Of a stretch of DNA of 64,000 bases, positions 8,242-15,848 are shown piece after piece. Position numbers and translations under genes: made by a program. Position 1 is the first letter of the stretch, and each line of letters opens with the position of its first letter. This DNA is from an uncultured Collinsella sp. (lineage in GTDB: Bacteria; Actinomycetota; Coriobacteriia; Coriobacteriales; Coriobacteriaceae), in the NCBI GenBank assembly GCA_900542825.1, contig UQOY01000009.1, positions 19,985-83,984 of the forward strand, given 5' to 3'. The notes beneath the pieces were generated by a model, which was given only the letters and a program-made list of their open reading frames with translations, made no database searches and was not told where the DNA came from.

Positions 8242-8904
8242 TTAGCCTTCCTTGCGGACTTTTTGCAGGTAGCGGTAGACGCTGGGCTCCGAGATGCCCA
8301 GCGCGGTGGCGGCGCAGGCCACGGCGCCCTTGAGCATGAACACCCCGTTGCCGTTGAGGTGGCGAATGACGTCCACGCGGTCGCTCTGACCAAGCGACGC
8401 TACATCCAGCCCGCGCGCGCTCAGCAACTCGGAAATACTGCGGTCGATGAGTTCCTGCGTAGACTCCGAAAGGCTTTCGACCTCGATAGACGCGGGCTCC
8501 GCCTGTCTAGGCGCCGCGTCGAAGCAGGCCATGAGCTGCTGCGCCATGGCGTTGATGGAGCGCACGGTCGAGAGGTCGGTGTTGACGCAGAGCATACCGA
8601 CAATCTCGTCATTCTCGCGGATAAAGTACGTCGCCGACTCCAACGTCTTGCCACCGGCACCGCGCCCCTCATAGCCCGTAATAAACGGCAGGTCGCGATA
8701 ATTGGGGTCGTGCATGATCTTGAGCGCCAGATCGGTGGCGGGACCGCCGACCTTACGGCCGCTTACGATGCCGTTGCGAATATCGACGATGGCGTGGTCG
8801 GGATCCGAGAAATCATGCAGCACGATCTCGCTGTTTTTGCCGAGTATCTGCTCCAGGAAATCGACCATCGGCAAAAAGCGACGTACGGTCTCGTTCACGG
8901 GCAA
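8242..8904 (-). CDS. YheO/DauR-type PAS regulator (first copy)
   Basis: Transcriptional regulator of 220 residues. Residues about 5-115 are a YheO-like PAS domain (start FLPMVDFLEQILGKNSEIVL, then FIRENDEIVGMLCVNTDLS). Residues about 165-215 are the HTH_22 DNA-binding region ending ALGISEPSVYRYLQKVRKEG. E. coli DauR, of the same layout, controls D-amino-acid catabolism. This copy is divergent from the purine permease and followed by the 37-bp inverted repeat, so control of the permease-ssnA-ygfK-xdhD block by a purine or breakdown product is a fair inference. A second copy lies beside ygeX. Confidence 0.88.
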   Translation of the reverse strand: MPVNETVRRFLPMVDFLEQILGKNSEIVLHDFSDPDHAIVDIRNGIVSGRKVGGPATDLALKIMHDPNYRDLPFITGYEGRGAGGKTLESATYFIRENDEIVGMLCVNTDLSTVRSINAMAQQLMACFDAAPRQAEPASIEVESLSESTQELIDRSISELLSARGLDVASLGQSDRVDVIRHLNGNGVFMLKGAVACAATALGISEPSVYRYLQKVRKEG

Positions 8905-9249
8905 CTCCTTTTGGTTCTATCGAAGTGTTCATAACAATTTTTTATCATGGTAACACGCTGCTCATCATCTCGTATATCCGCAGGTACATTGCGTAATACA
9001 GACGAACGGTAGGAATTTGGCGGTAAACGGTTGACCAAAAGAAAAGTTAGATGTTATTTTGACCAGACACTTTCCTGACCTGCGGAAATGCGTTATCTCA
9101 GCTGAAGAATAGTCTGATAACAAAAAATTATTATTGAGAATGAGAATCATCTTTAATACGATATGCAACGAAGGCACAACCTCAACCCCGCACTGCGTCA
9201 CAATAGAGCGTTAGATGCGAAAACAACTATTTCGAGGATTGGTGGTCAA
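8905..9249. promoter_or_regulatory. Divergent control region, regulator/purine permease
   Basis: 345 bases without a gene, AT-rich compared with the flanks. On the plus strand TTGAGA (9134-9139) and TACGAT (9157-9162) are 17 bases apart and form a candidate permease promoter. The spacer overlaps 9136-9154, which matches 14 of 19 positions of the classical Fur box GATAATGATAATCATTATC. TTGACCA occurs twice (near 9032 and 9058). No riboswitch fold was recognised. These are sequence resemblances only. Confidence 0.4.
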
Positions 9250-10644
9250 ATGACCCAGGAGACGGTTACGAACGGCACTGAAGCCCTGTTCACTCGCGAA
9301 GGCATGCCTCCCGTTAAGGAAATGATCCCGTGTGCCCTTCAGCACGTACTGGCATCGTTTGCCGGCATCATTACCCCGGCGGTCATCATGGCCGGCGTCT
9401 ACGGCTTTAATAGCCAGCAGAGCACCGACATCATTCAGGTTGCGCTCATTCTTTCGGCAATCGACACGGCCCTTCAGGCCTTCGCTCCCTTCCGTCGTAT
9501 CGGCGGCGGCCTGCCCATCGTCATGGGCGTTTCGTTCGCGTTCCTGCCGGCCCTTCAGGCCATGGGCGCCTCGGGCTTTAGCTTTGGCGCGCTGCTGGGT
9601 GGCGAGATCGTCGGCGGCGCCGTTGCGGTCCTCTTTGGTCTGGCCTACAGCAAGATCAAGTGGCTGTTCCCGCCCGTCGTGACCGGTACGGTCATCTTCT
9701 CCATTGGCGTCTCTCTCTATCCCACGGCCGTCAAGTACATGGCCGGTGGCATGGGCACGCCGCTGTGGGGTACCCCGCAGACATGGTGCGTCGCCCTGAT
9801 CACCTTCGCTGTGGTCTTTGCGCTCGCCAACTTTGGCAAGGGCGCGCTCAAGCTGGGATCTGTGTTCTTTGGCATGATCGTTGGCATGATCGTCTCCATC
9901 CCCTTTGGCATGATCGACTTCTCCAGCGTCGCCACCGCTCAGGTCTTCGCCCTTCCCAAGCTCATGCCCTACGCGCTCGAGTTTGATCCCGAGGTCTGCA
10001 TTACCCTCGCCGTCGTGTTCCCCATGGTTGCCATTCAGGTTATCGGTGACGTCTCTGCTGCTTGCCTTGGTTCCATCGACCGTATGCCCACCGAGCGCGA
10101 GCTCTCCGGCGCTATTGTGTCCCAGGGCCTCACCTCTATGGTCGGCGGCCTGCTGGGCGGTCTTCCCACCAGCGCCCTTGGCCAGAACGTGGGCATCATC
10201 TGCTCCAACAAGGTCGTCAACAAGTGGGTCTTTGTGATCATCGCGGCCGTCTTTGCCATCGCCGGTCTGTTCCCGCAGCTCTCTGCCGTGCTCTCCGCCA
10301 TCCCGCAGCCCGTCATCGGCGGCGCGACCGTCGGCGTCTTTGGCACCATCACCATGAACGGCGTGCGCATGTTCACCCGCGAGGGCCTCACGCAGCGTAC
10401 TACCACCATCGTCGGTACCTCCGTCGTCTTTGGCCTGGGTATCTGGATGGCCAGCGGTTGCCTTGCCGGCGAGGGTATGCCCACCTGGGTGTCCACCGTC
10501 ATCGGCTCCAATGCCGTAACCCCCACCGCCATCATGGCCATTGTCCTTAACCTGATCCTTCCGCAGACGCCGGTCGTGGCTCAGCACATCGATGCCGCCA
10601 AGGATGCCGCTGTTGATCTGGTCCTGCCCGAGAGCAAGAAGTAA
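9250..10644 (+). CDS. NCS2 family purine (xanthine/urate) permease
   Basis: Inner-membrane cation symporter for a nucleobase, most likely xanthine, urate or a related purine judging by its neighbours. It is a 464-residue polytopic protein with about 12-14 membrane segments and the NCS2 features GVSFAFLPALQAMG in the first half and the signature QNVGIICSNKV in the second; the usual Thr later in that signature is replaced. The ATG at 9250 is preceded by GAGGATTGGTGG; the open frame extends to 9163 without a ribosome site. It comes first in the purine block and corresponds in place to xanQ/uacT of the E. coli ygeW-xanQ region. Substrate cannot be fixed from sequence. Confidence 0.92.
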   Translation: MTQETVTNGTEALFTREGMPPVKEMIPCALQHVLASFAGIITPAVIMAGVYGFNSQQSTDIIQVALILSAIDTALQAFAPFRRIGGGLPIVMGVSFAFLPALQAMGASGFSFGALLGGEIVGGAVAVLFGLAYSKIKWLFPPVVTGTVIFSIGVSLYPTAVKYMAGGMGTPLWGTPQTWCVALITFAVVFALANFGKGALKLGSVFFGMIVGMIVSIPFGMIDFSSVATAQVFALPKLMPYALEFDPEVCITLAVVFPMVAIQVIGDVSAACLGSIDRMPTERELSGAIVSQGLTSMVGGLLGGLPTSALGQNVGIICSNKVVNKWVFVIIAAVFAIAGLFPQLSAVLSAIPQPVIGGATVGVFGTITMNGVRMFTREGLTQRTTTIVGTSVVFGLGIWMASGCLAGEGMPTWVSTVIGSNAVTPTAIMAIVLNLILPQTPVVAQHIDAAKDAAVDLVLPESKK

Positions 10645-10660
10645 CCAATTCGGTGCTATT

Positions 10661-10822
10661 CGCCGGCGGACGCATCGCCTCGTCCGCCGGCGCCATGCGG
10701 CGCCAAGCCGCACTTCAAAGGGCTTGTCCCTTTGGTGAAGCGTTGACGGGAGAGGGCCCGTTTCCGGTGTAGGCCGGCGCTTCGCACTTCCGCCATGTCA
10801 GAGGTGTCAAACCCCGCCTCTG
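10661..10822. repeat. Three hairpins between permease and ssnA
   Basis: Stem 1 is CGCCGGCGGACG (10661-10672) with its perfect complement at 10681-10692. Stem 2 spans about 10714-10741 (CTTCAAAGGG with CCCTTTGGTGAAG). Stem 3 spans 10799-10822 (CAGAGG with CCTCTG), ending 18 bases before the ssnA ATG. None has a T-run; they may moderate read-through or protect the upstream message. Confidence 0.6.
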
Positions 10823-10840
10823 ATGTTGAAGGGAGCATTT

Positions 10841-12196
10841 ATGCTTCTGGTCGCTAACGGTTCCGTCTTTACCCGCAACGCTCAGACTCCGTTTATTCCC
10901 AACGGTGCAGTCGCTATTGACGGAGATACGATCGTCGAAGTGGGCCCCGAGCGCGAGCTCAAGGCCAAGTACCCGGATGCCGAGTACGTCGACGCCCAGG
11001 GCAACCTCATCATGCCCGGACTTATCAACTGCCACACCCACATCTATTCGGGTCTGGCCCGCGGTCTTGCCATTAAGGGCTGCAACCCCACCAACTTCCT
11101 GGAAAATCTTGAGCAGCAGTGGTGGAAGATTGACGACAACCTGACGCTCGACGGCACCAAGGCAAGCGCCTATGCCACGATTTTGGATTCCATCCGCGAC
11201 GGCGTCACCACGATCTTCGATCACCACGCGAGCTTCTGCGAGATTCCGGGCAGTCTCTTTACCATTAAGGACGCCGCTCAGGAGCTGGGTATGCGTTCGT
11301 GCCTGTGCTACGAGGTTTCCGACCGCCGTGGCCAGGAAAAGTGCGATCAGGCTATTGCCGAGAACGCCGAGTTTGCCCAGTGGGCCGCCAAGGAGCGTCG
11401 CGATAACGACAACCACATGATCGCCGCAATGTTTGGCGGTCACGCCACCTTTACGCTGTCGGACGAGACCATGGATAAGATGGCCGAGGCCAACAACGGT
11501 CTGACCGGCTTCCACATCCACGTGTGCGAGGGCATGAACGATGTGTGGGACTCCCGCCTCAACCGCGGCGGCATCAGCCCCGTCGAGCGCCTGCTGCAGC
11601 ACAACCTGCTCGGTCCCGACACCATGCTCGGCCACTGCATCCATGTGACGCCCGCCGAGATGGATATCGTCAAGGAGTCCGGCACCTGGCTGGTTAACAA
11701 CCCCGAATCCAATATGGGCAACGCCGTGGGCTGCGCCCCCGTGCTCGAGTTCTTCCGCCGCGGCATCCCCGTGTGCATGGGCACCGACGCCTACACCCAC
11801 GATATGCTCGAGAGCCTCAAGGTTTTCCTGATCATTCAGCGCCACAACGCCGCTATGCCCAACGTGGGCTGGTGCGAGGCCGTGACCATGCTGTTCGAGA
11901 ATAACGCCAAGATGGCCAGCAAGTACTTCGATCGCAAGCTCGGTGTGCTTGAGCCCGGCGCTGCCGCCGACGTCATCGTTATGGACTACAAGCCCTTTAC
12001 GCCGCTGAGCGAGGAGAACATCGACGGCCACATGCTCTTTGGCATGATGGGCAAAAACTGCCGCACCACCATCATCAACGGCAAGGTTCTGTACAAGGAT
12101 CGCGAGTTTGTCGGTATCGATGAGGACAAGATCAACGCGTGGACCATGGCTGAGTCCAAGAAGCTCTGGAGCACGCTCAACGATTGCACCTACTAA
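10841..12196 (+). CDS. ssnA: Putative aminohydrolase SsnA
   Basis: Metal-dependent amidohydrolase of 451 residues, like E. coli SsnA. The metal-site motifs are in order: PGLINCHTHIYSGLARG, then FDHHASFC, FHIHVCEG, GHCIHVT and the Asp of MGTDAYTHDM. The ATG at 10841 follows GAAGGGAGCATTT; the upstream extension lacks a ribosome site. In the gut-bacterial urate-degradation gene set this gene is thought to hydrolyse a purine-derived intermediate, though its exact reaction is not settled from sequence. It stands between the permease and ygfK and is probably co-transcribed with both. Confidence 0.93.
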   Translation: MLLVANGSVFTRNAQTPFIPNGAVAIDGDTIVEVGPERELKAKYPDAEYVDAQGNLIMPGLINCHTHIYSGLARGLAIKGCNPTNFLENLEQQWWKIDDNLTLDGTKASAYATILDSIRDGVTTIFDHHASFCEIPGSLFTIKDAAQELGMRSCLCYEVSDRRGQEKCDQAIAENAEFAQWAAKERRDNDNHMIAAMFGGHATFTLSDETMDKMAEANNGLTGFHIHVCEGMNDVWDSRLNRGGISPVERLLQHNLLGPDTMLGHCIHVTPAEMDIVKESGTWLVNNPESNMGNAVGCAPVLEFFRRGIPVCMGTDAYTHDMLESLKVFLIIQRHNAAMPNVGWCEAVTMLFENNAKMASKYFDRKLGVLEPGAAADVIVMDYKPFTPLSEENIDGHMLFGMMGKNCRTTIINGKVLYKDREFVGIDEDKINAWTMAESKKLWSTLNDCTY

Positions 12197-12345
12197 TTCA
12201 CAAGTAGATTCACGCGCGCCGGATGTTTCGCCGCATCTGACGCGCGTATAGGCGGCCTCCGCGGGGTCGCCGGCGCTGTGCTAGCGCTACACCGTATTTG
12301 CGCCCGCCGCGCGGTCTCGCCGGGCGTTACAGAGAGGAGCTCATT

Positions 12346-15345
12346 ATGAGCGACATCATGAGGCCGATCCCGTTTTCGCAGCTGATGAACTGGATCATCG
12401 AGGAGCACAAGACCCAGGGCGCCGTCTTTGGCGTGCGCAAGATGGTCACGACCAACCAGGAGGGCGCGCTTCCCATTTTTGACGAGCGCATCGAGACTCC
12501 GTTTGGCCCGGCCGCCGGCCCCAACACGCAGCTTGCCCAGAACATCGTGGCATCCTACGTGGCCGGTTCCCGCTTCTTTGAGCTCAAGACCGTCCAGGTT
12601 ATGGACGGCGAGGAGCTCTCCAAGTGTGTGAACAAGCCCTGCATCGTGGCGCAGGACGAGTGCTACAACTGCGAGTGGTCGACCGAGCTCGAGGTTCCGC
12701 AGGCCTTTGCCGAGTACGTGAAGGCATGGTTCGCATGCCACCTGATCGCTCGCGAGTACGGCCTGGGTAGCCCGGACGGCTTTGTCTTTAACATGTCCGT
12801 GGGCTATGACCTGGAGGGTATCAAGAGCCCCAAGGTCGATGCGTACATCGAGGGCATGAAGGACGCCAGCGGCTCTGACGTCTGGAACGAGTGCCGCGCA
12901 TGGGCGCTCGCCAACCTGGACAAGTTTGAGCATGTCGACGCAGCGTTTGTCGAGTCCATCCCGGCACGCATCTCCAACTCCATCACCGAGTCTACCCTGC
13001 ACGGCTGCCCGCCGGCGGAGATCGAGCGCATCGCGACCTATCTGATCACCGAGAAGGGCCTCAACACCTACATCAAGTGCAACCCCACGCTGCTGGGCTA
13101 TGAGTTTGCCCGCCAGCGCCTCAACGAGCTGGGCTTTGACTACATCGTCTTCGATGACACGCACTTCCGCGAGGACCTGCAGTGGGCCGATGCCGTGCCT
13201 ATGTTCGAGCGCCTGATTGCCCTGTGCGCCGAGCGCGGCCTGGAGTTTGGCGTCAAGCTCACCAACACCTTCCCCGTCGACGTGACGAGGAACGAGCTGC
13301 CCTCCACCGAGATGTACATGTCCGGCCGTTCGCTGTTCTCGCTGACCATCGAGGCCGCCCGTCGCATTACCGAGCAGTTCGATGGCAAGCTGCGCATCAG
13401 CTATTCCGGCGGTGCTACGGTCTACAACATCCGCGCCCTGTATGACGCCGGCATTTGGCCCGTTACCCTGGCGACCGACGTGCTCAAGCCCGGTGGCTAC
13501 GAGCGCTTTAGCCAGATGGCTGGCGAGTTTACCGACCTGGATGGCAAGCCGTTCGCGGGCGTCTCTCTCGAGGCCGTGACTGCGATTCAGGCCGACTCGC
13601 TCACCAACCCGCTCTACAAGAAGCCGCTGCGTCCGCTGCCCGACCGCAAGGTCGCCGGCAAGAGTCCGCTTTCCGACTGCTTTACCACGCCGTGCCGTAC
13701 GAGCTGCCCCATCCAGCAGGATATTCCCGCCTACCTGGCGGCTGTTGACGAGGGCCGCTACGAGGACGCGCTCAACATCATCATCGAGCGCAACGCCCTG
13801 CCGTTCATTACCGGCACCATCTGCCCGCATCCCTGCGGCCGTGCCTGCGAGCGTGCATTCTACGAGCCCGAGGGCGCCCAGATCCGCGCCAGCAAGCTCA
13901 AGGCCGCCCGCGAGGCCATGACCGCCGTGCTGCCCAAGCTGCGCGCCCAGGCCATCGCCAACGACGGCGAGCGCAGCGTTGCCGTTATCGGCGGCGGCCC
14001 GGCCGGTCTGGCGACGGCGTTCTTCCTGACGCGTGCCGGCGTGCCCGTAACCATCTTCGAGGCCCGCGATTCGCTCGGCGGCGTGGTCCGTCACGTGATC
14101 CCCGAGTTCCGTATCGCGAGCGACGATATCTCCCACGATGCCGAGCTCTGCCTGGCCTTTGGCGCCAAGGTTCAGCTTAACGCTCACGTGGAGTCCATTG
14201 ACGAACTCAAGGCCCAGGGCTTTACCGACGTTGTCGTTGCCACCGGTGCCTGGATGCCCGGTTCCGCCGGTCTGGGCGAGGGTGCCGAGCTCGACGTGCT
14301 GGAGTTCCTGGAGGCCGCCAAGAAGGGCGAGAAGCTCGAGCTGGGCGAGGACGTCGTGGTTATTGGCGCCGGCAACACCGCTATGGACGCCGCCCGCGTG
14401 GCCAAGCGCCTGGCCGGCGTGAAGAACGTGCGCCTGGTGTATCGCCGCACCAAGAAGCAGATGCCCGCCGACGAGGAAGAGCTTGATCTTGCTCTTGCCG
14501 ACGGCGTTGAGTTCTGCGAGCTGCTGGCGCCCAAGGCACTCAACGGCGCCGTGCTGACCTGCGACGTTATGGAGCTTGGCGAGCCGGATGCAAGCGGCCG
14601 TCGCAGCCCCGTCGCCACGGGCGAGACCGTCGAGCTTGCCGCCACCACGGTGATCTGCGCCGTGGGCGAGGGCATCGATGCCAGCCTGTACGATGCCGCG
14701 GGCGTTGAGCACGACCGTCGCGGCCGCCTTGCCGCCACCTCCACCGGCGTTGAGGGCGTTTGGGCTGCAGGTGACTGCCGTCGCGGTCCTGCCACCGTGG
14801 TCGAGGCTATCGCCGATGCCGCCGAGGTCGCCCGTGCCATCGCCGGCGTGGACTTTAACAAGTACGCCGACTGCAACGAGCAGGCCGGTCGCGAGGACAC
14901 CTGCTACGAGCGCAAGGGGTCGCTGTGCCGCGACAAGCGCAACTGCACCAAGACCCGCTGCCTGGGCTGCGGCTCGGTGTGCGAGGTTTGCTGCGACGTG
15001 TGCCCCAACCGCGCTAACGTTGCCATTAAGGTGCCGGGCCTGGTCAAGCATCAGGTCGTCCACGTCGATGGCATGTGCAACGAGTGCGGCAACTGCGCCG
15101 TGTTCTGCCCCTACCAGGAGGGTCGTCCCTACAAGGACAAGCTCACCCTGTTCTGGAGCGAGGAGGACATGGAGAACTCCGAGAACGAGGGCTTCCTGGC
15201 CGTGGACGAGGATCACTTTAAGGTCCGCGTCGCCGGCACGGTCCGCACCGTCTCGGTCGATGCCGTCAACACCGGTCTTCCCGAGGCCGTCCGCCTGACC
15301 ATCAGGGCTGTGCGCGATAACTATTCGTACCTTCTTAAGAAATAG
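12346..15345 (+). CDS. ygfK: YgfK, GltD-like Fe-S flavoprotein (putative selenate reductase subunit)
   Basis: Large redox protein of 999 residues, slightly shorter than E. coli YgfK. The N-terminal 440 residues resemble the dihydroorotate/dihydropyrimidine dehydrogenase barrel region. Then comes a GltD-like Fe-S helical segment (CRTSCPIQQDIPAYL and ICPHPCGRACERAF), an FAD site VAVIGGGPAGLATAFFL, a second nucleotide site VVIGAGNTAMDAARVAKRL and AAGDCRRGPATVVEA. The C-terminus has Cys-rich ferredoxin motifs, including CNECGNCAVFCPY. It probably moves electrons between NAD(P)H, Fe-S clusters and the purine ring or the hydroxylase. ATG at 12346 follows GAGAGGAGCTCATT. It lies 11 bases before the polyferredoxin. 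Confidence 0.93.
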   Translation: MSDIMRPIPFSQLMNWIIEEHKTQGAVFGVRKMVTTNQEGALPIFDERIETPFGPAAGPNTQLAQNIVASYVAGSRFFELKTVQVMDGEELSKCVNKPCIVAQDECYNCEWSTELEVPQAFAEYVKAWFACHLIAREYGLGSPDGFVFNMSVGYDLEGIKSPKVDAYIEGMKDASGSDVWNECRAWALANLDKFEHVDAAFVESIPARISNSITESTLHGCPPAEIERIATYLITEKGLNTYIKCNPTLLGYEFARQRLNELGFDYIVFDDTHFREDLQWADAVPMFERLIALCAERGLEFGVKLTNTFPVDVTRNELPSTEMYMSGRSLFSLTIEAARRITEQFDGKLRISYSGGATVYNIRALYDAGIWPVTLATDVLKPGGYERFSQMAGEFTDLDGKPFAGVSLEAVTAIQADSLTNPLYKKPLRPLPDRKVAGKSPLSDCFTTPCRTSCPIQQDIPAYLAAVDEGRYEDALNIIIERNALPFITGTICPHPCGRACERAFYEPEGAQIRASKLKAAREAMTAVLPKLRAQAIANDGERSVAVIGGGPAGLATAFFLTRAGVPVTIFEARDSLGGVVRHVIPEFRIASDDISHDAELCLAFGAKVQLNAHVESIDELKAQGFTDVVVATGAWMPGSAGLGEGAELDVLEFLEAAKKGEKLELGEDVVVIGAGNTAMDAARVAKRLAGVKNVRLVYRRTKKQMPADEEELDLALADGVEFCELLAPKALNGAVLTCDVMELGEPDASGRRSPVATGETVELAATTVICAVGEGIDASLYDAAGVEHDRRGRLAATSTGVEGVWAAGDCRRGPATVVEAIADAAEVARAIAGVDFNKYADCNEQAGREDTCYERKGSLCRDKRNCTKTRCLGCGSVCEVCCDVCPNRANVAIKVPGLVKHQVVHVDGMCNECGNCAVFCPYQEGRPYKDKLTLFWSEEDMENSENEGFLAVDEDHFKVRVAGTVRTVSVDAVNTGLPEAVRLTIRAVRDNYSYLLKK

Positions 15346-15356
15346 GCGAGTCTCTT

Positions 15357-15836
15357 ATGGCCAAATCCATTCAACATAACGTGGCCTACGTTGCCTGCGG
15401 AAGCGGTTGCGCCTCCGCAGGCGGCGACGCCCGCTGCAGCGAAGGCTGCATTGGCTGTGGCGCCTGCGTCACGGCCTGCCCCCACGGCGCCATTGCGCTG
15501 GTCGATGGCATCGCCCGCGTGGATCGCTCCAAGTGCACGGGCTGTGGCCTGTGCGGCATGGCGTGCCCGCAGCGCGTGATCGCCTTTGTTCCCGGCTACC
15601 AGAACATCCTGGTGCGCTGCAACAACACCGATAAGGGCGCCATTGCCCGCAAGATCTGCGACACGAGCTGCATCGGTTGCGGCATGTGCGCCAAAAAGTG
15701 CCCCGCCGGCGCTATCCGCATCGAGGACAACTGCGCCCATATCGACGGCGCAGACTGCCTGTCGTGCGGCATGTGCGCCGTCGTCTGCCCGCATGGCGCC
15801 ATCCACGATCGCACCGGCATCGCCGCCGGCGTGTAG
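15357..15836 (+). CDS. Polyferredoxin with four [4Fe-4S] motifs
   Basis: Small electron carrier of 159 residues. Four CxxCxxCxxxCP-type motifs are visible: CIGCGACVTACP, CTGCGLCGMACP, CIGCGMCAKKCP and CLSCGMCAVVCP; two extra Cys occur in the N-terminal VACGSGCASAGGDARC. There is no signal peptide or membrane segment. The layout resembles RnfB-type ferredoxin regions. It lies between ygfK and the hydroxylase with gaps of 11 and 12 bases, so it very probably links the two. Compare the E. coli locus, where the FAD-subunit gene ygfM lies in this neighbourhood and is absent here. Confidence 0.92.
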   Translation: MAKSIQHNVAYVACGSGCASAGGDARCSEGCIGCGACVTACPHGAIALVDGIARVDRSKCTGCGLCGMACPQRVIAFVPGYQNILVRCNNTDKGAIARKICDTSCIGCGMCAKKCPAGAIRIEDNCAHIDGADCLSCGMCAVVCPHGAIHDRTGIAAGV

Positions 15837-15848
15837 AGGGGAATCACC

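Noticed and set aside
12193..15216. 1007-codon open frame on the minus strand opposite ygfK
   Set aside because: It mirrors the codon pattern of the high-GC ygfK gene, has no ribosome site and no family features. Similar antisense frames occur opposite several other genes here.
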